A stretch of 64,000 nucleotides of DNA from Hephaestia mangrovi (lineage in GTDB: Bacteria; Pseudomonadota; Alphaproteobacteria; Sphingomonadales; Sphingomonadaceae). Under the pieces are notes generated by a model that saw nothing but the letters and a program-made list of their open reading frames with translations, was not told the DNA's origin and made no database searches. Shown piece after piece: positions 28,648 to 38,879 of this stretch (positions are counted from its first letter, which is position 1; the number at the start of each line of letters is the position of its first letter). Location of the stretch: positions 679,381-743,380 of the forward strand of contig NZ_JAINVU010000002.1 of the NCBI RefSeq assembly GCF_019880555.1, given 5' to 3'. A program made the translations under genes and the position numbers.

Positions 28648-30252
28648 TCAAGCCGCGACACGCGGGGCCGCCTGGCGGACACCTTCGTCGACCGCTTCCT
28701 CGAACTGGGCGAAATTCTCGACGAACAGGTCGACCAGCGTCGCGGCCATCGCATCGTAAGCCTGCTTGTCGGCCCAGGTCGCGCGCGGATCGAGGATCGC
28801 CGGATCGACTCCCGGCACGGCCACCGGCACCTTGAACCCGAAATTGGCATCGGTGCGGAACGCGGCATCGTTCAGGCTGCCGTCGAGCGCGGCATTGAGC
28901 AGGGCGCGCGTCGCCTTGATCGGCATGCGGCTGCCGGTGCCGTATTTGCCGCCGGTCCACCCGGTGTTGACCAGCCAACAATCGACGCCGCCGCTGGCGA
29001 TCCGCTGCTTGAGCAGATTGCCATAAACCGAGGGATGCCGCGGCATGAACGGCGCACCGAAACAGGTCGAGAAGGTCGCCTCGGGCTCGGTGACGCCGAT
29101 CTCGGTGCCGGCGACCTTGGCGGTGTAGCCCGACAGGAAATGGTACATCGCCTGATCGGGCGTCAGCTTGGCGATCGGCGGCAGCACGCCGAACGCATCG
29201 GCAGTGAGCATCACCACGTTGCGCGGCACCGGCCCCATGTTCTCGGCCGAGGCATTGGGGATGAAATCGATCGGATAAGCGCCGCGGCTGTTTTCGGCGA
29301 GGCTGTTGTCGTCGAGATCGAGCATGCGCGTCTCGTCATCCAGCACGACATTTTCGAGCACCGTACCAAACCGCTTGGTGGTGGCGTAGATTTCCGGCTC
29401 GGCTTCGGCCGACAGGCGGATCATCTTGGCGTAGCAGCCACCCTCGAAATTGAACACGGCGGTATCCGACCAGCCATGCTCGTCATCGCCGATCAGCGTG
29501 CGCGCGGGATCGGCGGACAGCGTCGTCTTGCCGGTGCCGGATAAGCCGAAGAATACCGCCGTGTCGCCTTGCGGGCCGATGTTGGCTGAACAGTGCATCG
29601 GCATCACGCCGGTCGGCGGCAACAGGTAATTGAGCACGCCGAACACCGATTTCTTCATCTCGCCGGCGTAGCGTGTGCCGCCGATCAGGATCAGCTTTTC
29701 GGTGAAGCTGATCGCGATCACCGTCTCGCTGCGGCAACCATGGCGCGCGGGATCGGCGCGAAAACTCGGCAGGTCGATGATCGTGTAATCGGGCGTGAAT
29801 GCCGACAGATCGGCCTCTTCCGGCCGGACCAGCATCGTGCGGATGAACAAGCTGTGCCAGGCGAGTTCGTTGACGACCCGCACACGGACGCGATGGGCGG
29901 GCTGCGACCCGCCGTAGAGATCCTGGACGAAAAGATCGTCCTTGTCGGTCAGCTCAGCGAGGAAATCGGCCTTGAGCGCGGCAAAATGTGCCGGCGCCAT
30001 CGGCTGATTGGTCTTGCCCCACCACACCGTCCGTTCGGTCTCGGCATCGCGAACGGTGAACTTGTCCTGCGCCGAGCGGCCGGTGTGCCGCCCCGTTTCG
30101 ACGACCAGCGGCCCATCGGCGGCCAGCCGCCCCTCGCCCCGCGCGACCGCCGCTTCGACAAGCGGTGCAGACCGCACGTTCCAGTGAATTCTTGCAGACG
30201 TAAAAATGCCCTGGGCGCCAAGGCCCGTGGCCGGTACGCGATCCGACACCAT
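28648..30252 (-). CDS. pckA: Phosphoenolpyruvate carboxykinase (ATP)
   Basis: 534 residues from ATG 30252 (GGGGAGAG ahead of it). ATP-type PCK: P-loop [14 protein letters not shown] near 238, the metal region [22 protein letters not shown], and [14 protein letters not shown]. It converts oxaloacetate to PEP for gluconeogenesis, which fits an organism growing on organic acids. Transcribed convergently with the GNAT-nitrilase gene (3-bp gap) and divergently from the pilin genes. Confidence 0.97.
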   Translation of the reverse strand: MVSDRVPATGLGAQGIFTSARIHWNVRSAPLVEAAVARGEGRLAADGPLVVETGRHTGRSAQDKFTVRDAETERTVWWGKTNQPMAPAHFAALKADFLAELTDKDDLFVQDLYGGSQPAHRVRVRVVNELAWHSLFIRTMLVRPEEADLSAFTPDYTIIDLPSFRADPARHGCRSETVIAISFTEKLILIGGTRYAGEMKKSVFGVLNYLLPPTGVMPMHCSANIGPQGDTAVFFGLSGTGKTTLSADPARTLIGDDEHGWSDTAVFNFEGGCYAKMIRLSAEAEPEIYATTKRFGTVLENVVLDDETRMLDLDDNSLAENSRGAYPIDFIPNASAENMGPVPRNVVMLTADAFGVLPPIAKLTPDQAMYHFLSGYTAKVAGTEIGVTEPEATFSTCFGAPFMPRHPSVYGNLLKQRIASGGVDCWLVNTGWTGGKYGTGSRMPIKATRALLNAALDGSLNDAAFRTDANFGFKVPVAVPGVDPAILDPRATWADKQAYDAMAATLVDLFVENFAQFEEAVDEGVRQAAPRVAA

Positions 30253-30416
30253 CACTCTCCCCAGTCATTACATCGCCGCGATCTGTCGCCGCGTGCCGAT
30301 GCGATTGCCTTTAACCGGCTTATCCCCGGCTCCTTGCCGCGTCAAACCCTGCTCCCCGGCTTCGTCATTCGTTAACGCTTTGGGGGTATGCGCCGGCAGT
30401 GGTGGGAGAATAGGCG

Positions 30417-30602
30417 ATGACAAAGGCGCTTGCGCGGCTGTGCCTCAGGCTTGCCGCAAACCGCAGCGGTGCAACGGCGATAGAATACGGCCTTATCGTC
30501 GCGTTAATCGTCATTGCCATGATCGCATCGCTACAAGGTCTAGCTAACGTGACGACCAAGATTTGGAATAATGTCTCTACCCAGGTGAGCACGTCGCATT
30601 AA
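30417..30602 (+). CDS. Flp-type IVb pilin, copy 1
   Basis: 61 residues: short basic leader (MTKALARLCLRLAANRSG), then ATAIEYGLIVALIVIAMIASLQG, the Flp/Fap hallmark with Glu after the processing Gly/Ala and a hydrophobic helix. The prepilin peptidase would cut before the ATAIEYG segment. Pilin subunit for Tad-type surface fibres. No tad assembly genes are in the window. Confidence 0.88.
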   Translation: MTKALARLCLRLAANRSGATAIEYGLIVALIVIAMIASLQGLANVTTKIWNNVSTQVSTSH

Positions 30603-30714
30603 TCGTCGGCCATTTAAACTTTCTCAACTTCTTCCGCTTACACGAGTCGACGCTGGTCCGGTTCCATCCGGTTCAGCCGGGTGACTGAAGCATTAGAATT
30701 ATTGGAGACCGGAA

Positions 30715-30888
30715 ATGCAGAAGATTCGTCATTTCATTCGCAACAACAAGGCCGCGACCGCCATCGAATATGGCCTGATCGCTGCGCTGATCGCGGTCGC
30801 CGCGATCGCTGCGATGCAGGGCCTCGGCAACTCGCTGAAGAAGACCTTCAACAACGTGTCGGACACGATGAGCGCCAAGGTCAGCTGA
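30715..30888 (+). CDS. Flp-type IVb pilin, copy 2
   Basis: 57 residues, MQKIRHFIRNNKAATAIEYG followed by a hydrophobic helix and KKTFNNVSDTMSAKVS. It has a clear GGAGACCGGAA ribosome site and a strong terminator just behind. Same processing motif as copy 1, 112 bases upstream. The gap between them may hold a separate promoter, typical for the highly expressed major pilin. Confidence 0.9.
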   Translation: MQKIRHFIRNNKAATAIEYGLIAALIAVAAIAAMQGLGNSLKKTFNNVSDTMSAKVS

Positions 30889-30910
30889 TCGACCGACAAT
30901 CGGTAAGAGG

Positions 30911-30948
30911 GGGCGGTGGAACTTCAGTTCCGCCGCCCTTTTTCTTTT
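30911..30948 (+). terminator. Rho-independent terminator after the pilins
   Basis: GGGCGGTGGAAC, loop TTCA, GTTCCGCCGCCC (12-bp stem with one G-U), then TTTTTCTTTT. It starts 22 bases after the pilin stop. Confidence 0.92.
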
Positions 30949-30952
30949 GTGC

Positions 30953-31900
30953 CTAAAGCCGCCCGATCGCGAGGAACTTGTCGCGGCGCTGACGGCGCAG
31001 CGCATCACGATCGAGCCCCGACAACGCATCGAGCGCTTCGTGCATCGCCTCGCCCAGCGCGGCCGCCGCCGCAGCGGGATCACGGTGCGCGCCGCCCAGC
31101 GGCTCGGGCACGATCGCGTCGATCACGCCGAGCTTGTAGAGGTCCTGCGCGGTGACTTTCATCGCTTCCGCCGCATCGGCGGCCTTGTCGGCTGTGCGCC
31201 ACAGGATCGACGCGCAGCCTTCGGGCGAGATCACCGAATAGACCGCGTGCTCGAACATCAGCACCTTGTTGCCCGTGGCGAGCGCGATCGCGCCGCCCGA
31301 GCCGCCTTCGCCGACAATCGCCGCGACCAGCGGCACGCCCAGGGCGAGACACGCTTCAGTCGAGCGCGCGATCGCCTCGGCCTGCCCGCGTTCCTCGGCC
31401 TGCACGCCGGGAAACGCGCCCGACGTATCGACCAGCGTCAGCACCGGCAGCCCGAAACGGTCGGCAAGCTCCATCAGCCGGATCGCCTTGCGATAGCCTT
31501 CGGGCTTGCCCATGCCGAAATTGTGCTTGAGCCGGCTAGCGGTATCGTCACCCTTTTCGTGGCCGATCACCATCACCTTGCGGCCCCGGAACCGCGCCAG
31601 TCCGCCAAGGATCGCCTGATCGTCGGCAAAGGCGCGATCGCCGGCAAGCGGCATGAAATCATCGAACAACGACGCGACGAGATGCTTGAAATGCGGCCGC
31701 GCCGGATGGCGCGCGACCTGCGTCTTCTGCCACGGCGTCAGCCTGGCGTAAGTGTCGCGAACCAGCCGGTCCGATTTGGCTTGCAACCGCGCGACTTCCG
31801 CGTCGATGTCGACGGAGCCGTCGGCGGCCGTTTCGCGCAATTCGTCGATCCGGTTCTGCAACTCGGCGACAGGTTTCTCGAAATCCAGAAAACTAGGCAT
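30953..31900 (-). CDS. accA: Acetyl-CoA carboxylase carboxyltransferase, alpha subunit
   Basis: 315 residues, normal length. Family blocks [35 protein letters not shown] and [41 protein letters not shown] are exact in style. It transfers CO2 to acetyl-CoA together with AccD, starting fatty-acid synthesis. The neighbour xerD is 13 bases upstream of its start and is read in the same direction, so the two are likely co-transcribed. Confidence 0.96.
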   Translation of the reverse strand: MPSFLDFEKPVAELQNRIDELRETAADGSVDIDAEVARLQAKSDRLVRDTYARLTPWQKTQVARHPARPHFKHLVASLFDDFMPLAGDRAFADDQAILGGLARFRGRKVMVIGHEKGDDTASRLKHNFGMGKPEGYRKAIRLMELADRFGLPVLTLVDTSGAFPGVQAEERGQAEAIARSTEACLALGVPLVAAIVGEGGSGGAIALATGNKVLMFEHAVYSVISPEGCASILWRTADKAADAAEAMKVTAQDLYKLGVIDAIVPEPLGGAHRDPAAAAAALGEAMHEALDALSGLDRDALRRQRRDKFLAIGRL

Positions 31901-31913
31901 CAGGCGGCCTCGG

Positions 31914-32816
31914 TTAGGGCCGCTTGGCGTTTACGTCAACGAGCGGGTGGCGCTGGTTGACCAGCTCGACCAAGCGGCGGCTTTCGACATGGGTATAGAT
32001 TTCGGTCGTCGCGATGTCGGCGTGGCCGAGCATCGATTGCAGCGCGCGCAGATCCGCGCCGCCCTCCAGCAGATGCGTGGCGAAGGCGTGGCGCAGCACG
32101 TGCGGGCTGACGCGATCGGGCGGAATCCCGGCATCTGCGGCCAGCGCCTTGAGGATCTGATAGAGCCGGATGCGCGAAAGATGGCCCTTGCCGGACGGGA
32201 ACAACCATTGCCGATCCGGGGCGACGTGCGCGCGCCATGCGGCAACCGCCGCACGGGCACGATCGGAGATCGGCACCAGCCGCTCGCGCCCTCCCTTGCC
32301 CTTCAGGATGATGAACGGGCGATCGGGCGCCACGGCGTTTCGCGGCAGCGATACCAATTCGCTGGCGCGCAATCCCGAACCGTAGAGCAGTTCCACCAGC
32401 GCGGCGAGCCGGAGGTCATTGGGATCGGTCGGCACGCGCGCGATCCGCTCGGCGATACCGGCAAACAGGCGATCGACATCGGCGCGGCTGAGCGTTTTGG
32501 GCAGCGCGCGGGCGGTGCCGGGGCGCGGCAGCGCGGCGCCGGGATCGTCGGCGCGCAATCCTTCATCGGCGAGAAACGCGAAGAATCGCCGCAACGCCGC
32601 CGATTTGCGGGCCACGCTGGCCCGCGACAACGCGCGCCATTCGTCACCGAGCCGCCCCAGCGCCGCATCATCCGCCGTCGCAAGCGCGCCGCCGAGAAAC
32701 GTCGACGCGAGCCTGAGGTCGCTGCCATAAGCCGCGATCGTATTCGCCGCGGCGCCGCTTTCGGCCGCAAGCATTTCGAGAAAGCGATCGATCAGCGCGG
32801 CGTCGCCGCCGGTCAA
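31914..32816 (-). CDS. xerD: Tyrosine recombinase XerD
   Basis: 300 residues. The best start is TTG 32816, overlapping the upstream stop (TTGA) and giving exactly the XerD length. Catalytic set: Arg in [12 protein letters not shown], HxxR in [29 protein letters not shown], and Tyr in TEIYTHV. It resolves chromosome dimers at dif with XerC. It is chromosomal housekeeping, not a phage integrase, judging from its position before accA. Confidence 0.95.
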   Translation of the reverse strand: MTGGDAALIDRFLEMLAAESGAAANTIAAYGSDLRLASTFLGGALATADDAALGRLGDEWRALSRASVARKSAALRRFFAFLADEGLRADDPGAALPRPGTARALPKTLSRADVDRLFAGIAERIARVPTDPNDLRLAALVELLYGSGLRASELVSLPRNAVAPDRPFIILKGKGGRERLVPISDRARAAVAAWRAHVAPDRQWLFPSGKGHLSRIRLYQILKALAADAGIPPDRVSPHVLRHAFATHLLEGGADLRALQSMLGHADIATTEIYTHVESRRLVELVNQRHPLVDVNAKRP

Positions 32817-34663
32817 GCGCGCGCCACCGCTTCGGCAGCGATCATCCGCGCTTCGCCGCTCAGCCCCACGGCATTGAGCGCGGCGACAATGCGATAGAGC
32901 GCCTGGGGCGGCACGCCGTCCCACCCCGGCGTCTGCATGCCTACAGCCGCAAGCAGGACGACCATCCCCGGCTGTCGCGCCTCCACTGCCCGGGTCAACG
33001 CCCGCGTCCAGGCGTTTTCCGTGCCGATCGATACACCGACCGCCTTGGCCGCGCGTTCACTGTCGCTCGGCGAAAGACGCCCCAGCCCGGCAAGCCCGGC
33101 GGCCAGCATCCGCGAGCGGATCTTGCCCGGGCTGTCGTCATTGTCGCTGAACGCGTCGAACAGATGATAGGAAACTGGCCCCGCCGGTGCCGGATTGGCC
33201 ACTGCGAGCAAACCGGCAGCGAGCGACCCCGAGGCGACGTGGTCTTCCCAGCGCATCGCGGCGCGATCGAACCCGGCCGACAGCATCGAGGCGATCAGTC
33301 GGTCGGCATGAGCGACCTTGTCCGCCGGGGTGATCCGCGCAGCAGCCACCGCCGTCATCACCTCGCGGGCATAGCGCCCCTGCTCGGTGTCGGGCGCGTT
33401 CCACAGCTTGTCGAGCGCGGCGAGGCGGCCTGATTGATCGGCATCGTCATAGGCCGAACGCAGATCGCGCGCGACGCCGTCCTCCGTCGTGCCGCCGTTA
33501 TCGCCGGCATCGATATCGCCATAGAGATCGATCAACGCCGCCGACGACAAGACGCCACGCGCCGCGGCGCGATCGGCGAACACGGCGCGCGCCCGCGCGT
33601 CCAGCATCGGCGACAAGGCCTGCCAATAAGCGACCTGATTGCCGACCGTCTTCATCAGATCGGCAGGGATCTCGACGCCCGTCGCGGTGGCGAGCCCGTA
33701 ACGCCAGGCGTTGAGCTGGGTCACCCCGGTCCATTCGATCGTGACCGATTGATCGCCGCGCATCCCGGCGCCCATCACCTTTTCGGCGAGGTGCAAATCG
33801 ATGCCGGTCGCGACCCGGTGCCGGCGCGCGTCCTTCATCAGCGCATCGGCCTGCTGCGGATAGCCCGCAAGCCCCGCACAGATAGGCTTGGCCATCACCC
33901 AGGCCGGTTCATCAGGCGCGAACCGATCCGCGACGCCGGTCAACGAGCACCATTGCCCCGGATCGCCATTGGCCAGCGCCGTCTGCATGGCGACCTGCAA
34001 CAGCTTGGGCGTATAATCCTGCCGGTCGACCTGCTGGACGATTGCCCGCGCGACGGTCGATTCGCCCATCCGCAACAGCAGCCAGGCGCGCTCGGCAGCG
34101 AAATCGGCTCCGTTGACATGGGCCGGCGATGCCAGCGGCGAGGCCAGCGCACGCCGCAGGAAGATGTGCATCCAGCGCGACGCCAGCGGCGCATCGAGCC
34201 GCCGCATCAGTCCCTCGACGAACCGCCCATCGGCATTGCCGAACGCGTCGGCGGGCAACGTGCCGCGCCCGTTGCCTACGCCAATCCGATCGAGCGACCG
34301 CCGCGCGAACGGCGGCAATTCGTACTTGCCCGGCATCTCGGCATAGGTCGGCACCGGGGTCTCGGTCGGCGTGGGCGTCGGGCTCGGGCCAGGCGTCGCC
34401 TGATCGCCGGGAAGGATCGACAGATTGAGCGGATTGGTCGGCGCCGACGCCTGCCCGCTCGCACTCGCTGCCGGGGCCGGTGCCGGCCGCGCGGCGGATG
34501 GCGCCGGGCTGGGTGCAGGCGCGGGTGCCGGCGCCGATTGGCCGAAGCCCGGCGGCAGCAGCGATTCGGGTTTGTCCTGCTGCTGCCCGAGCGCCGGGAT
34601 ACCGACGCCGACGAGCACCAGCGCGATCGCGCCGAGCGCGACCTTATTGCGGGGTGGCTGCAT
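32813..34663 (-). CDS. Large exported protein of unknown function
   Basis: 616 residues from ATG 34663 (MQPPRNKVALG). A signal peptide (about 8-27) is followed by a Pro/Ala/Ser/Thr-rich low-complexity region (28-105) and then about 500 residues of mostly helical, Ala-rich sequence resembling a repeat solenoid. No enzyme motif is visible. Translation is coupled to a 50-residue membrane peptide upstream (20-base overlap) and to xerD downstream (4-base overlap). I recall similar proteins only as conserved sphingomonad hypotheticals. A long-frame extension upstream is out of frame with the small gene and is discarded. Confidence 0.8.
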   Translation of the reverse strand: MQPPRNKVALGAIALVLVGVGIPALGQQQDKPESLLPPGFGQSAPAPAPAPSPAPSAARPAPAPAASASGQASAPTNPLNLSILPGDQATPGPSPTPTPTETPVPTYAEMPGKYELPPFARRSLDRIGVGNGRGTLPADAFGNADGRFVEGLMRRLDAPLASRWMHIFLRRALASPLASPAHVNGADFAAERAWLLLRMGESTVARAIVQQVDRQDYTPKLLQVAMQTALANGDPGQWCSLTGVADRFAPDEPAWVMAKPICAGLAGYPQQADALMKDARRHRVATGIDLHLAEKVMGAGMRGDQSVTIEWTGVTQLNAWRYGLATATGVEIPADLMKTVGNQVAYWQALSPMLDARARAVFADRAAARGVLSSAALIDLYGDIDAGDNGGTTEDGVARDLRSAYDDADQSGRLAALDKLWNAPDTEQGRYAREVMTAVAAARITPADKVAHADRLIASMLSAGFDRAAMRWEDHVASGSLAAGLLAVANPAPAGPVSYHLFDAFSDNDDSPGKIRSRMLAAGLAGLGRLSPSDSERAAKAVGVSIGTENAWTRALTRAVEARQPGMVVLLAAVGMQTPGWDGVPPQALYRIVAALNAVGLSGEARMIAAEAVARA

Positions 34664-34796
34664 TCTGCAGGTTCGCCAGCGGGACGGTCTTTTCGATCTG
34701 GTGGGTCGGCCGCTGCGCGTCGCGCCCGGCGAGCCAGAACAGCCCGCCGACAACCACGACGATGACGAGGATCAACACAACCAGCGAACGAGACAT
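34644..34796 (-). CDS. 50-residue single-helix membrane peptide
   Basis: Starts MSRSLVVLILVIVVVVGG at 34796 and stops at 34644. One N-terminal membrane helix is followed by a short polar tail (RDAQRPTHQIEKTVPLANLQ). It overlaps the start of the 616-residue exported protein by 20 bases, a strong sign of translational coupling. Function unknown; likely a partner or anchor of that protein. Confidence 0.7.
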   Translation of the reverse strand: MSRSLVVLILVIVVVVGGLFWLAGRDAQRPTHQIEKTVPLANLQNAATPQ

Positions 34797-34882
34797 GCAG
34801 CTACCTATAAAAGAATCTTGTGATCGGCCAAGTGCGCGGCCTTTTGCCCGAAGCCGACCCTCGCTGTATAGCCCCCGCCGCG

Positions 34883-35422
34883 ATGTTGCAAAGACGTGAC
34901 CCCCATTCCCGCTGGAGCGGCAAGCCGATCGTGCTGGTCGGGCTGATGGGCGTCGGCAAATCGACCGTCGGGCGCCGGCTGGCGCAACGGCTGGGCCTGT
35001 CGTTCGTCGATGCGGATAACGAGATCGAGGCCGCTGCCGGCATGTCGATCGCCGACATCTTCGATACCTATGGCGAACCCTATTTTCGCGACGGCGAGCG
35101 GCGCGTAATTGCCCGGTTGCTCGACGGACGGCCCAAGGTGATCGCCACTGGCGGCGGCGCCTTCATCAACGACGAGACTCGGGCGCTGATCCTGCAAACC
35201 GCCATTGCCATATGGCTCGACGCGCCGCTCGACGTGCTGGTCGATCGTGTCGCCCGGCGCGATCACCGGCCGCTGCTGCGCAATCGCGATCCGGCGACGG
35301 TGCTTGCCGAACTCGCCGCCACGCGCAACCCGATCTATGCCGAAGCCCCGATCCGCGTGCCGAGCGATCATAATCCGCACGACGTGACGGTAAAGGCCAT
35401 ACTGGAGGCACTCGACGCATGA
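34883..35422 (+). CDS. aroK: Shikimate kinase
   Basis: 179 residues from ATG 34883; the longer frame from 34820 is less likely since it would overlap the divergent promoter region. P-loop [22 protein letters not shown], the FRDGERR shikimate-binding motif and GGGAF are present. It phosphorylates shikimate in aromatic amino-acid synthesis and overlaps aroB by 4 bp, the usual aroK-aroB pair. Confidence 0.96.
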   Translation: MLQRRDPHSRWSGKPIVLVGLMGVGKSTVGRRLAQRLGLSFVDADNEIEAAAGMSIADIFDTYGEPYFRDGERRVIARLLDGRPKVIATGGGAFINDETRALILQTAIAIWLDAPLDVLVDRVARRDHRPLLRNRDPATVLAELAATRNPIYAEAPIRVPSDHNPHDVTVKAILEALDA

Positions 35423-36525
35423 ACCGCATCCCCGTCGCGCTCGGCGACCGCAGCTACGACGTGGTGATCGAGGCGGGACTGCTCTCGCGCGCGGCCGACT
35501 ATCTCGCGCCGCTCGCGCGCGGACGCACGACGGCGATCGTCACCGACGAGAATGTGCGCCGGCACCTTGCGACGGTGCAAACCGCGCTTTCCGCCGCCGG
35601 CGTCGAAAGCGAGGCGATCGTCCTGCCGCCGGGCGAATCGACCAAGAGCTGGGCGCAGCTCGAAGCCCTGACCGATCGGCTGCTTGCGCTGGGCGTGGAG
35701 CGCAACGATCACGTCATCGCGCTCGGCGGCGGCGTGATCGGTGATCTCGTCGGCTTCGCTTGCGCGATCCTGAAGCGCGGTTGCCGTTTCGTCCAAATGC
35801 CCACCACGTTGCTCGCTCAGGTCGATTCGTCGGTTGGCGGCAAGACGGCGATCAACGCGCGCGCCGGCAAGAACCTGATCGGCGCCTTCCACCAGCCCAG
35901 TCTGGTGTTGATCGATCCCGACACACTCGACACGCTGCCCGAGCGCCAGGTCCGCGCCGGCTATGCCGAGGTGGTGAAATACGGCCTGATCGACGACCCC
36001 GATTTCTTCACCTGGTGCGAGGAGAACGGCGTCCGCCTGCTCGCGGGCGATGCGCAAGCGCGGGCTTATGCGATCGCGCACTCGGTCGCCGCCAAGGCGC
36101 GGATCGTTGCCGAGGATGAGCGCGAGACGAGCGGCAAGCGCGCGCTGCTCAACCTCGGCCACACTTTCGGCCACGCGCTGGAAGCCGAAGCCGGTTTCTC
36201 GGACGAGCTGCTCCACGGGGAGGCCGTCGCCGCCGGCATGGCGCTGGCGTTCGCCTTCTCCGCGGACAAGGCTCTCGCGCCTGCTGAGGATGCAGCACGG
36301 GTGGCCCGCCACCTCGCCGGAAGCGGCTTGCCGGTAGACGCAAGCTCAGCGGGCATTACCGCGTCGGGACAAACCCTTACCGCGCACATGCTGCACGACA
36401 AGAAGATGGAGGCAGGCACCCTTCCCTTCCTCCTCGCGCGCGGCATCGGCCGAACCTATCTCGATCGCGAAGTCGATCTGGCGAGCGTCGCTGCGTTTCT
36501 CGATTCCACGCGCGGCGCGGCCTGA
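35419..36525 (+). CDS. aroB: 3-dehydroquinate synthase
   Basis: 368 residues. NAD-binding [17 protein letters not shown], substrate region [18 protein letters not shown], metal ligands in [27 protein letters not shown] and [14 protein letters not shown]. It makes 3-dehydroquinate from DAHP. Coupled to aroK by ATGA overlap. Confidence 0.97.
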   Translation: MNRIPVALGDRSYDVVIEAGLLSRAADYLAPLARGRTTAIVTDENVRRHLATVQTALSAAGVESEAIVLPPGESTKSWAQLEALTDRLLALGVERNDHVIALGGGVIGDLVGFACAILKRGCRFVQMPTTLLAQVDSSVGGKTAINARAGKNLIGAFHQPSLVLIDPDTLDTLPERQVRAGYAEVVKYGLIDDPDFFTWCEENGVRLLAGDAQARAYAIAHSVAAKARIVAEDERETSGKRALLNLGHTFGHALEAEAGFSDELLHGEAVAAGMALAFAFSADKALAPAEDAARVARHLAGSGLPVDASSAGITASGQTLTAHMLHDKKMEAGTLPFLLARGIGRTYLDREVDLASVAAFLDSTRGAA

Positions 36526-36590
36526 GGCGAGCGGAACTCGCTTCGGCATCGGAACGTTTGAGGCATCCAACCATAACCAGGGGACATTCG

Positions 36591-36731
36591 ATGCTTCTGA
36601 CGCTCGCCGGTATTCTCGTCATTCTATGGCTGCTCGGCTTTCTTGCCTTTCACGTCGCGGGCGGGCTCATCCACCTGCTGCTGGTCATCGCCGTCATCGT
36701 CATCATCGTTCACTTCATCCGCGGCCGATAG
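36591..36731 (+). CDS. lmo0937-type small membrane protein
   Basis: 46 residues, MLLTLAGILVILWLLGFLAFHVAGG then a second helix and the end HFIRGR. This two-helix pattern with an intervening Gly-Gly-Leu-Ile-His matches the lmo0937 family (DUF5670), small inner-membrane proteins of unknown role often induced by stress. A GGGGA site precedes the ATG. Confidence 0.8.
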   Translation: MLLTLAGILVILWLLGFLAFHVAGGLIHLLLVIAVIVIIVHFIRGR

Positions 36732-36792
36732 CCGACGACCGGGCCTGGGGCGGATCGCAATTGCTGCAGAGAAGAACTGCAAGCAGTCCGCC

Positions 36793-37131
36793 CTAGCCGC
36801 GCAGGCCGCTCCACGCGAGCCACAGCCAGCCGGCGATAAGCAGGACGCCACCGATCGGGGTTACCGCGCCGAGCCAGCGCGGGCAGCCGAACGCCATCAG
36901 GTAGAGCGTGCCACCGAATATGGCGCCGCCGGCAAGAAACAGCCACGCCGGGCCGCGTGCGCCAAGGTGCAGCGCAACCAGCGCGGCGATCGCGTGGATC
37001 AGTTGATAATGGCCGCCGGTCTTGAGCCATTCGGCTGCCTCGCCGCTCGCACCATGCGCGCCGAACGCGCCTGCGCCGACGGCGATCGCGCCTGACATCC
37101 CGGCCAGCGCGACGATCCAGTTCATCCGCAT
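36793..37131 (-). CDS. DUF423 small integral membrane protein
   Basis: 112 residues with four membrane helices. The N-terminal GAGAFGAHG and central YQLIHAIAALVALH, plus GGTLYLMAFG, are the DUF423 (YgdD-like) hallmarks. Function is unknown across the family. It overlaps the 3' end of the antiporter gene by 10 bp and is probably co-transcribed with it. Confidence 0.88.
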   Translation of the reverse strand: MRMNWIVALAGMSGAIAVGAGAFGAHGASGEAAEWLKTGGHYQLIHAIAALVALHLGARGPAWLFLAGGAIFGGTLYLMAFGCPRWLGAVTPIGGVLLIAGWLWLAWSGLRG

Positions 37132-38879
37132 TCCCCCTTGGCGACCGGCCTGACGATCATCCTGTCGTCACCGGCGTGCATGTCGCCCGATTCGGCCTGA
37201 CGCCGAAGCCGTTCGCCATCGCGATCGCGATAATCGGCCTCTCCATTGTTGATCGCTTCATCGTCGAGCCCGAGTTCTCCGAGCGCCAACCGCCCCATGC
37301 AGATCGCCGATTCGTAGACTTCGCGGACCACCGCCTTGTACGGCGCGCCGTCGAGCTTGATCATCGCGCGACGATCATAAGCGCGGATGAAGATCGTGGC
37401 GTCCGGAAAGGCATTGGCGATCGCGCGTACCGCGTCGGCGTCGAGCGGGTCGCCGTCCATGCAGAACAGCAGCAATTGCGCGTCTGCCGCCCCCGCCTGG
37501 CGCAGCAGATCAAGCCGCGTCCCGTCGCCATAATAGACTTTCGCGCCGAACGTACCGGCGACCTGGATCATCTCGACATCCTGATCGATCAGCGTCACCG
37601 AGACATTCTGGCCCATTAGCATCTGCGCCACCGTCTGCCCGAAGCGGCCATAACCGACCACCAGCGCGCTGGCGCCATCCTGGTTGGGCGTCTCCAGCCC
37701 GTCGGCACTTGGCGCGGCTTCCGCCCGCAATCGCCGCGTCGCCATCATCAGGAACGGCGTCGTCGCCATCGACAGCGTGACGACCGCGCCGAATAGGCTC
37801 GCGGCTTCGGGTGCGATCAGATAGGCGCGCTGCGCCTGCGCAAACAGGACAAAGCCGAACTCGCCACCCTGGCTGAGCAGCAGGCCGAGCGCGAGCGCAC
37901 CACGCCAGTTCATCCGCGCGACCAAAGCCATGCCGCCGATGATTACCGCCTTGGCGACGATCAGCGCCGCGGCCATCGCGACGACGAACAGTGGCCGCTC
38001 GGCGATCGCATGAAGATCCAGCACCATGCCGATCGACAGGAAGAACAGCCCGAGCAGGATCGATCGGAACGGCTCGACATCGGCCTCAAGCTCGTGCCGA
38101 TAGGGGCTGTCGGCGAGCATGACGCCGGCGATGAACGCCCCGAGCGCGGTCGACAGGCCGAGCGATTCCATCACAGCGGCGCTGGCGAGCACGGTGAACA
38201 GGCCGGCGAAAACGAACATCTCGCGCTCGCCGAGGTTGCCGATCAGCATGAACAACGGCCGGAGGATGAACCGCCCGGCGAGGATCAAACCGGTGATCGC
38301 GACGACGGTATAGACCGCCAGCAACCACCCCGGCGGCCCCATCTGGTCGGCCGGATTGCGCGACAGCGCGGCGACGATCGTGATCATCGGCACGATCGAC
38401 AGATCCTGGAACAGCAGCACCGAGAAGGCGCGTTCACCGAACGGCGTGCGCATGCGCCCGGCCGATTGCAGCATCGGCAGCACCTGAGCGGTGGAGGACA
38501 GCGCCAGCGGCAGGCCCAGCGCGATCGCCGCGGCCAAAGTGAAGCCGGTGAACAGCCAGACGATCGCCGCCACCGCGAGCCCGCACAACACCACTTGCAG
38601 CAGGCCGAACCCGAAAATGTCGCGCTTCATCCGCCACAATCGGCTCGGCGACAATTCGAGTCCGACGAGGAACAGCAGCAGCGTGATCCCAAGCTCTGCG
38701 ACGCCCATCTTGCTTTCGGCATCGCCGACCAGCCCGAGCACCTGTGGCCCGACGACCGCGCCCGCGACGAGATAGCCCAGCGTCGCGCCGAGGCCGAGCT
38801 TGCGGAAGAGGAGAACGAAGGCGAGGCCCGAGCCCAACAGCAGAAAGCCATCGCGCAGCAGGGAGGTGCCCTGCTCCAT
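37122..38879 (-). CDS. CPA2 cation:proton antiporter with TrkA-N domain
   Basis: 585 residues from ATG 38877-38879 (MEQGTSLLRDG). Residues 1-390 form 12-13 helices of a Kef-type antiporter, with LGLPLALSSTAQVLP as the exchanger core. Residues about 410-530 are a Rossmann RCK/TrkA-N domain (GYGRFGQTVAQMLM), which in KefB/KefC binds nucleotide or glutathione ligands and gates K+ efflux. An acidic/basic tail ends it. Whether it is K+/H+ or Na+/H+ cannot be read from sequence. It overlaps the NifU-like gene by 1 bp. Confidence 0.92.
   Translation of the reverse strand: MEQGTSLLRDGFLLLGSGLAFVLLFRKLGLGATLGYLVAGAVVGPQVLGLVGDAESKMGVAELGITLLLFLVGLELSPSRLWRMKRDIFGFGLLQVVLCGLAVAAIVWLFTGFTLAAAIALGLPLALSSTAQVLPMLQSAGRMRTPFGERAFSVLLFQDLSIVPMITIVAALSRNPADQMGPPGWLLAVYTVVAITGLILAGRFILRPLFMLIGNLGEREMFVFAGLFTVLASAAVMESLGLSTALGAFIAGVMLADSPYRHELEADVEPFRSILLGLFFLSIGMVLDLHAIAERPLFVVAMAAALIVAKAVIIGGMALVARMNWRGALALGLLLSQGGEFGFVLFAQAQRAYLIAPEAASLFGAVVTLSMATTPFLMMATRRLRAEAAPSADGLETPNQDGASALVVGYGRFGQTVAQMLMGQNVSVTLIDQDVEMIQVAGTFGAKVYYGDGTRLDLLRQAGAADAQLLLFCMDGDPLDADAVRAIANAFPDATIFIRAYDRRAMIKLDGAPYKAVVREVYESAICMGRLALGELGLDDEAINNGEADYRDRDGERLRRQAESGDMHAGDDRMIVRPVAKGECG

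Noticed and set aside
31914..32816. XerD read as the integrase of the tRNA-Thr element
   Set aside because: It is 16 kb away, embedded in a housekeeping run with accA and of exact XerD length.
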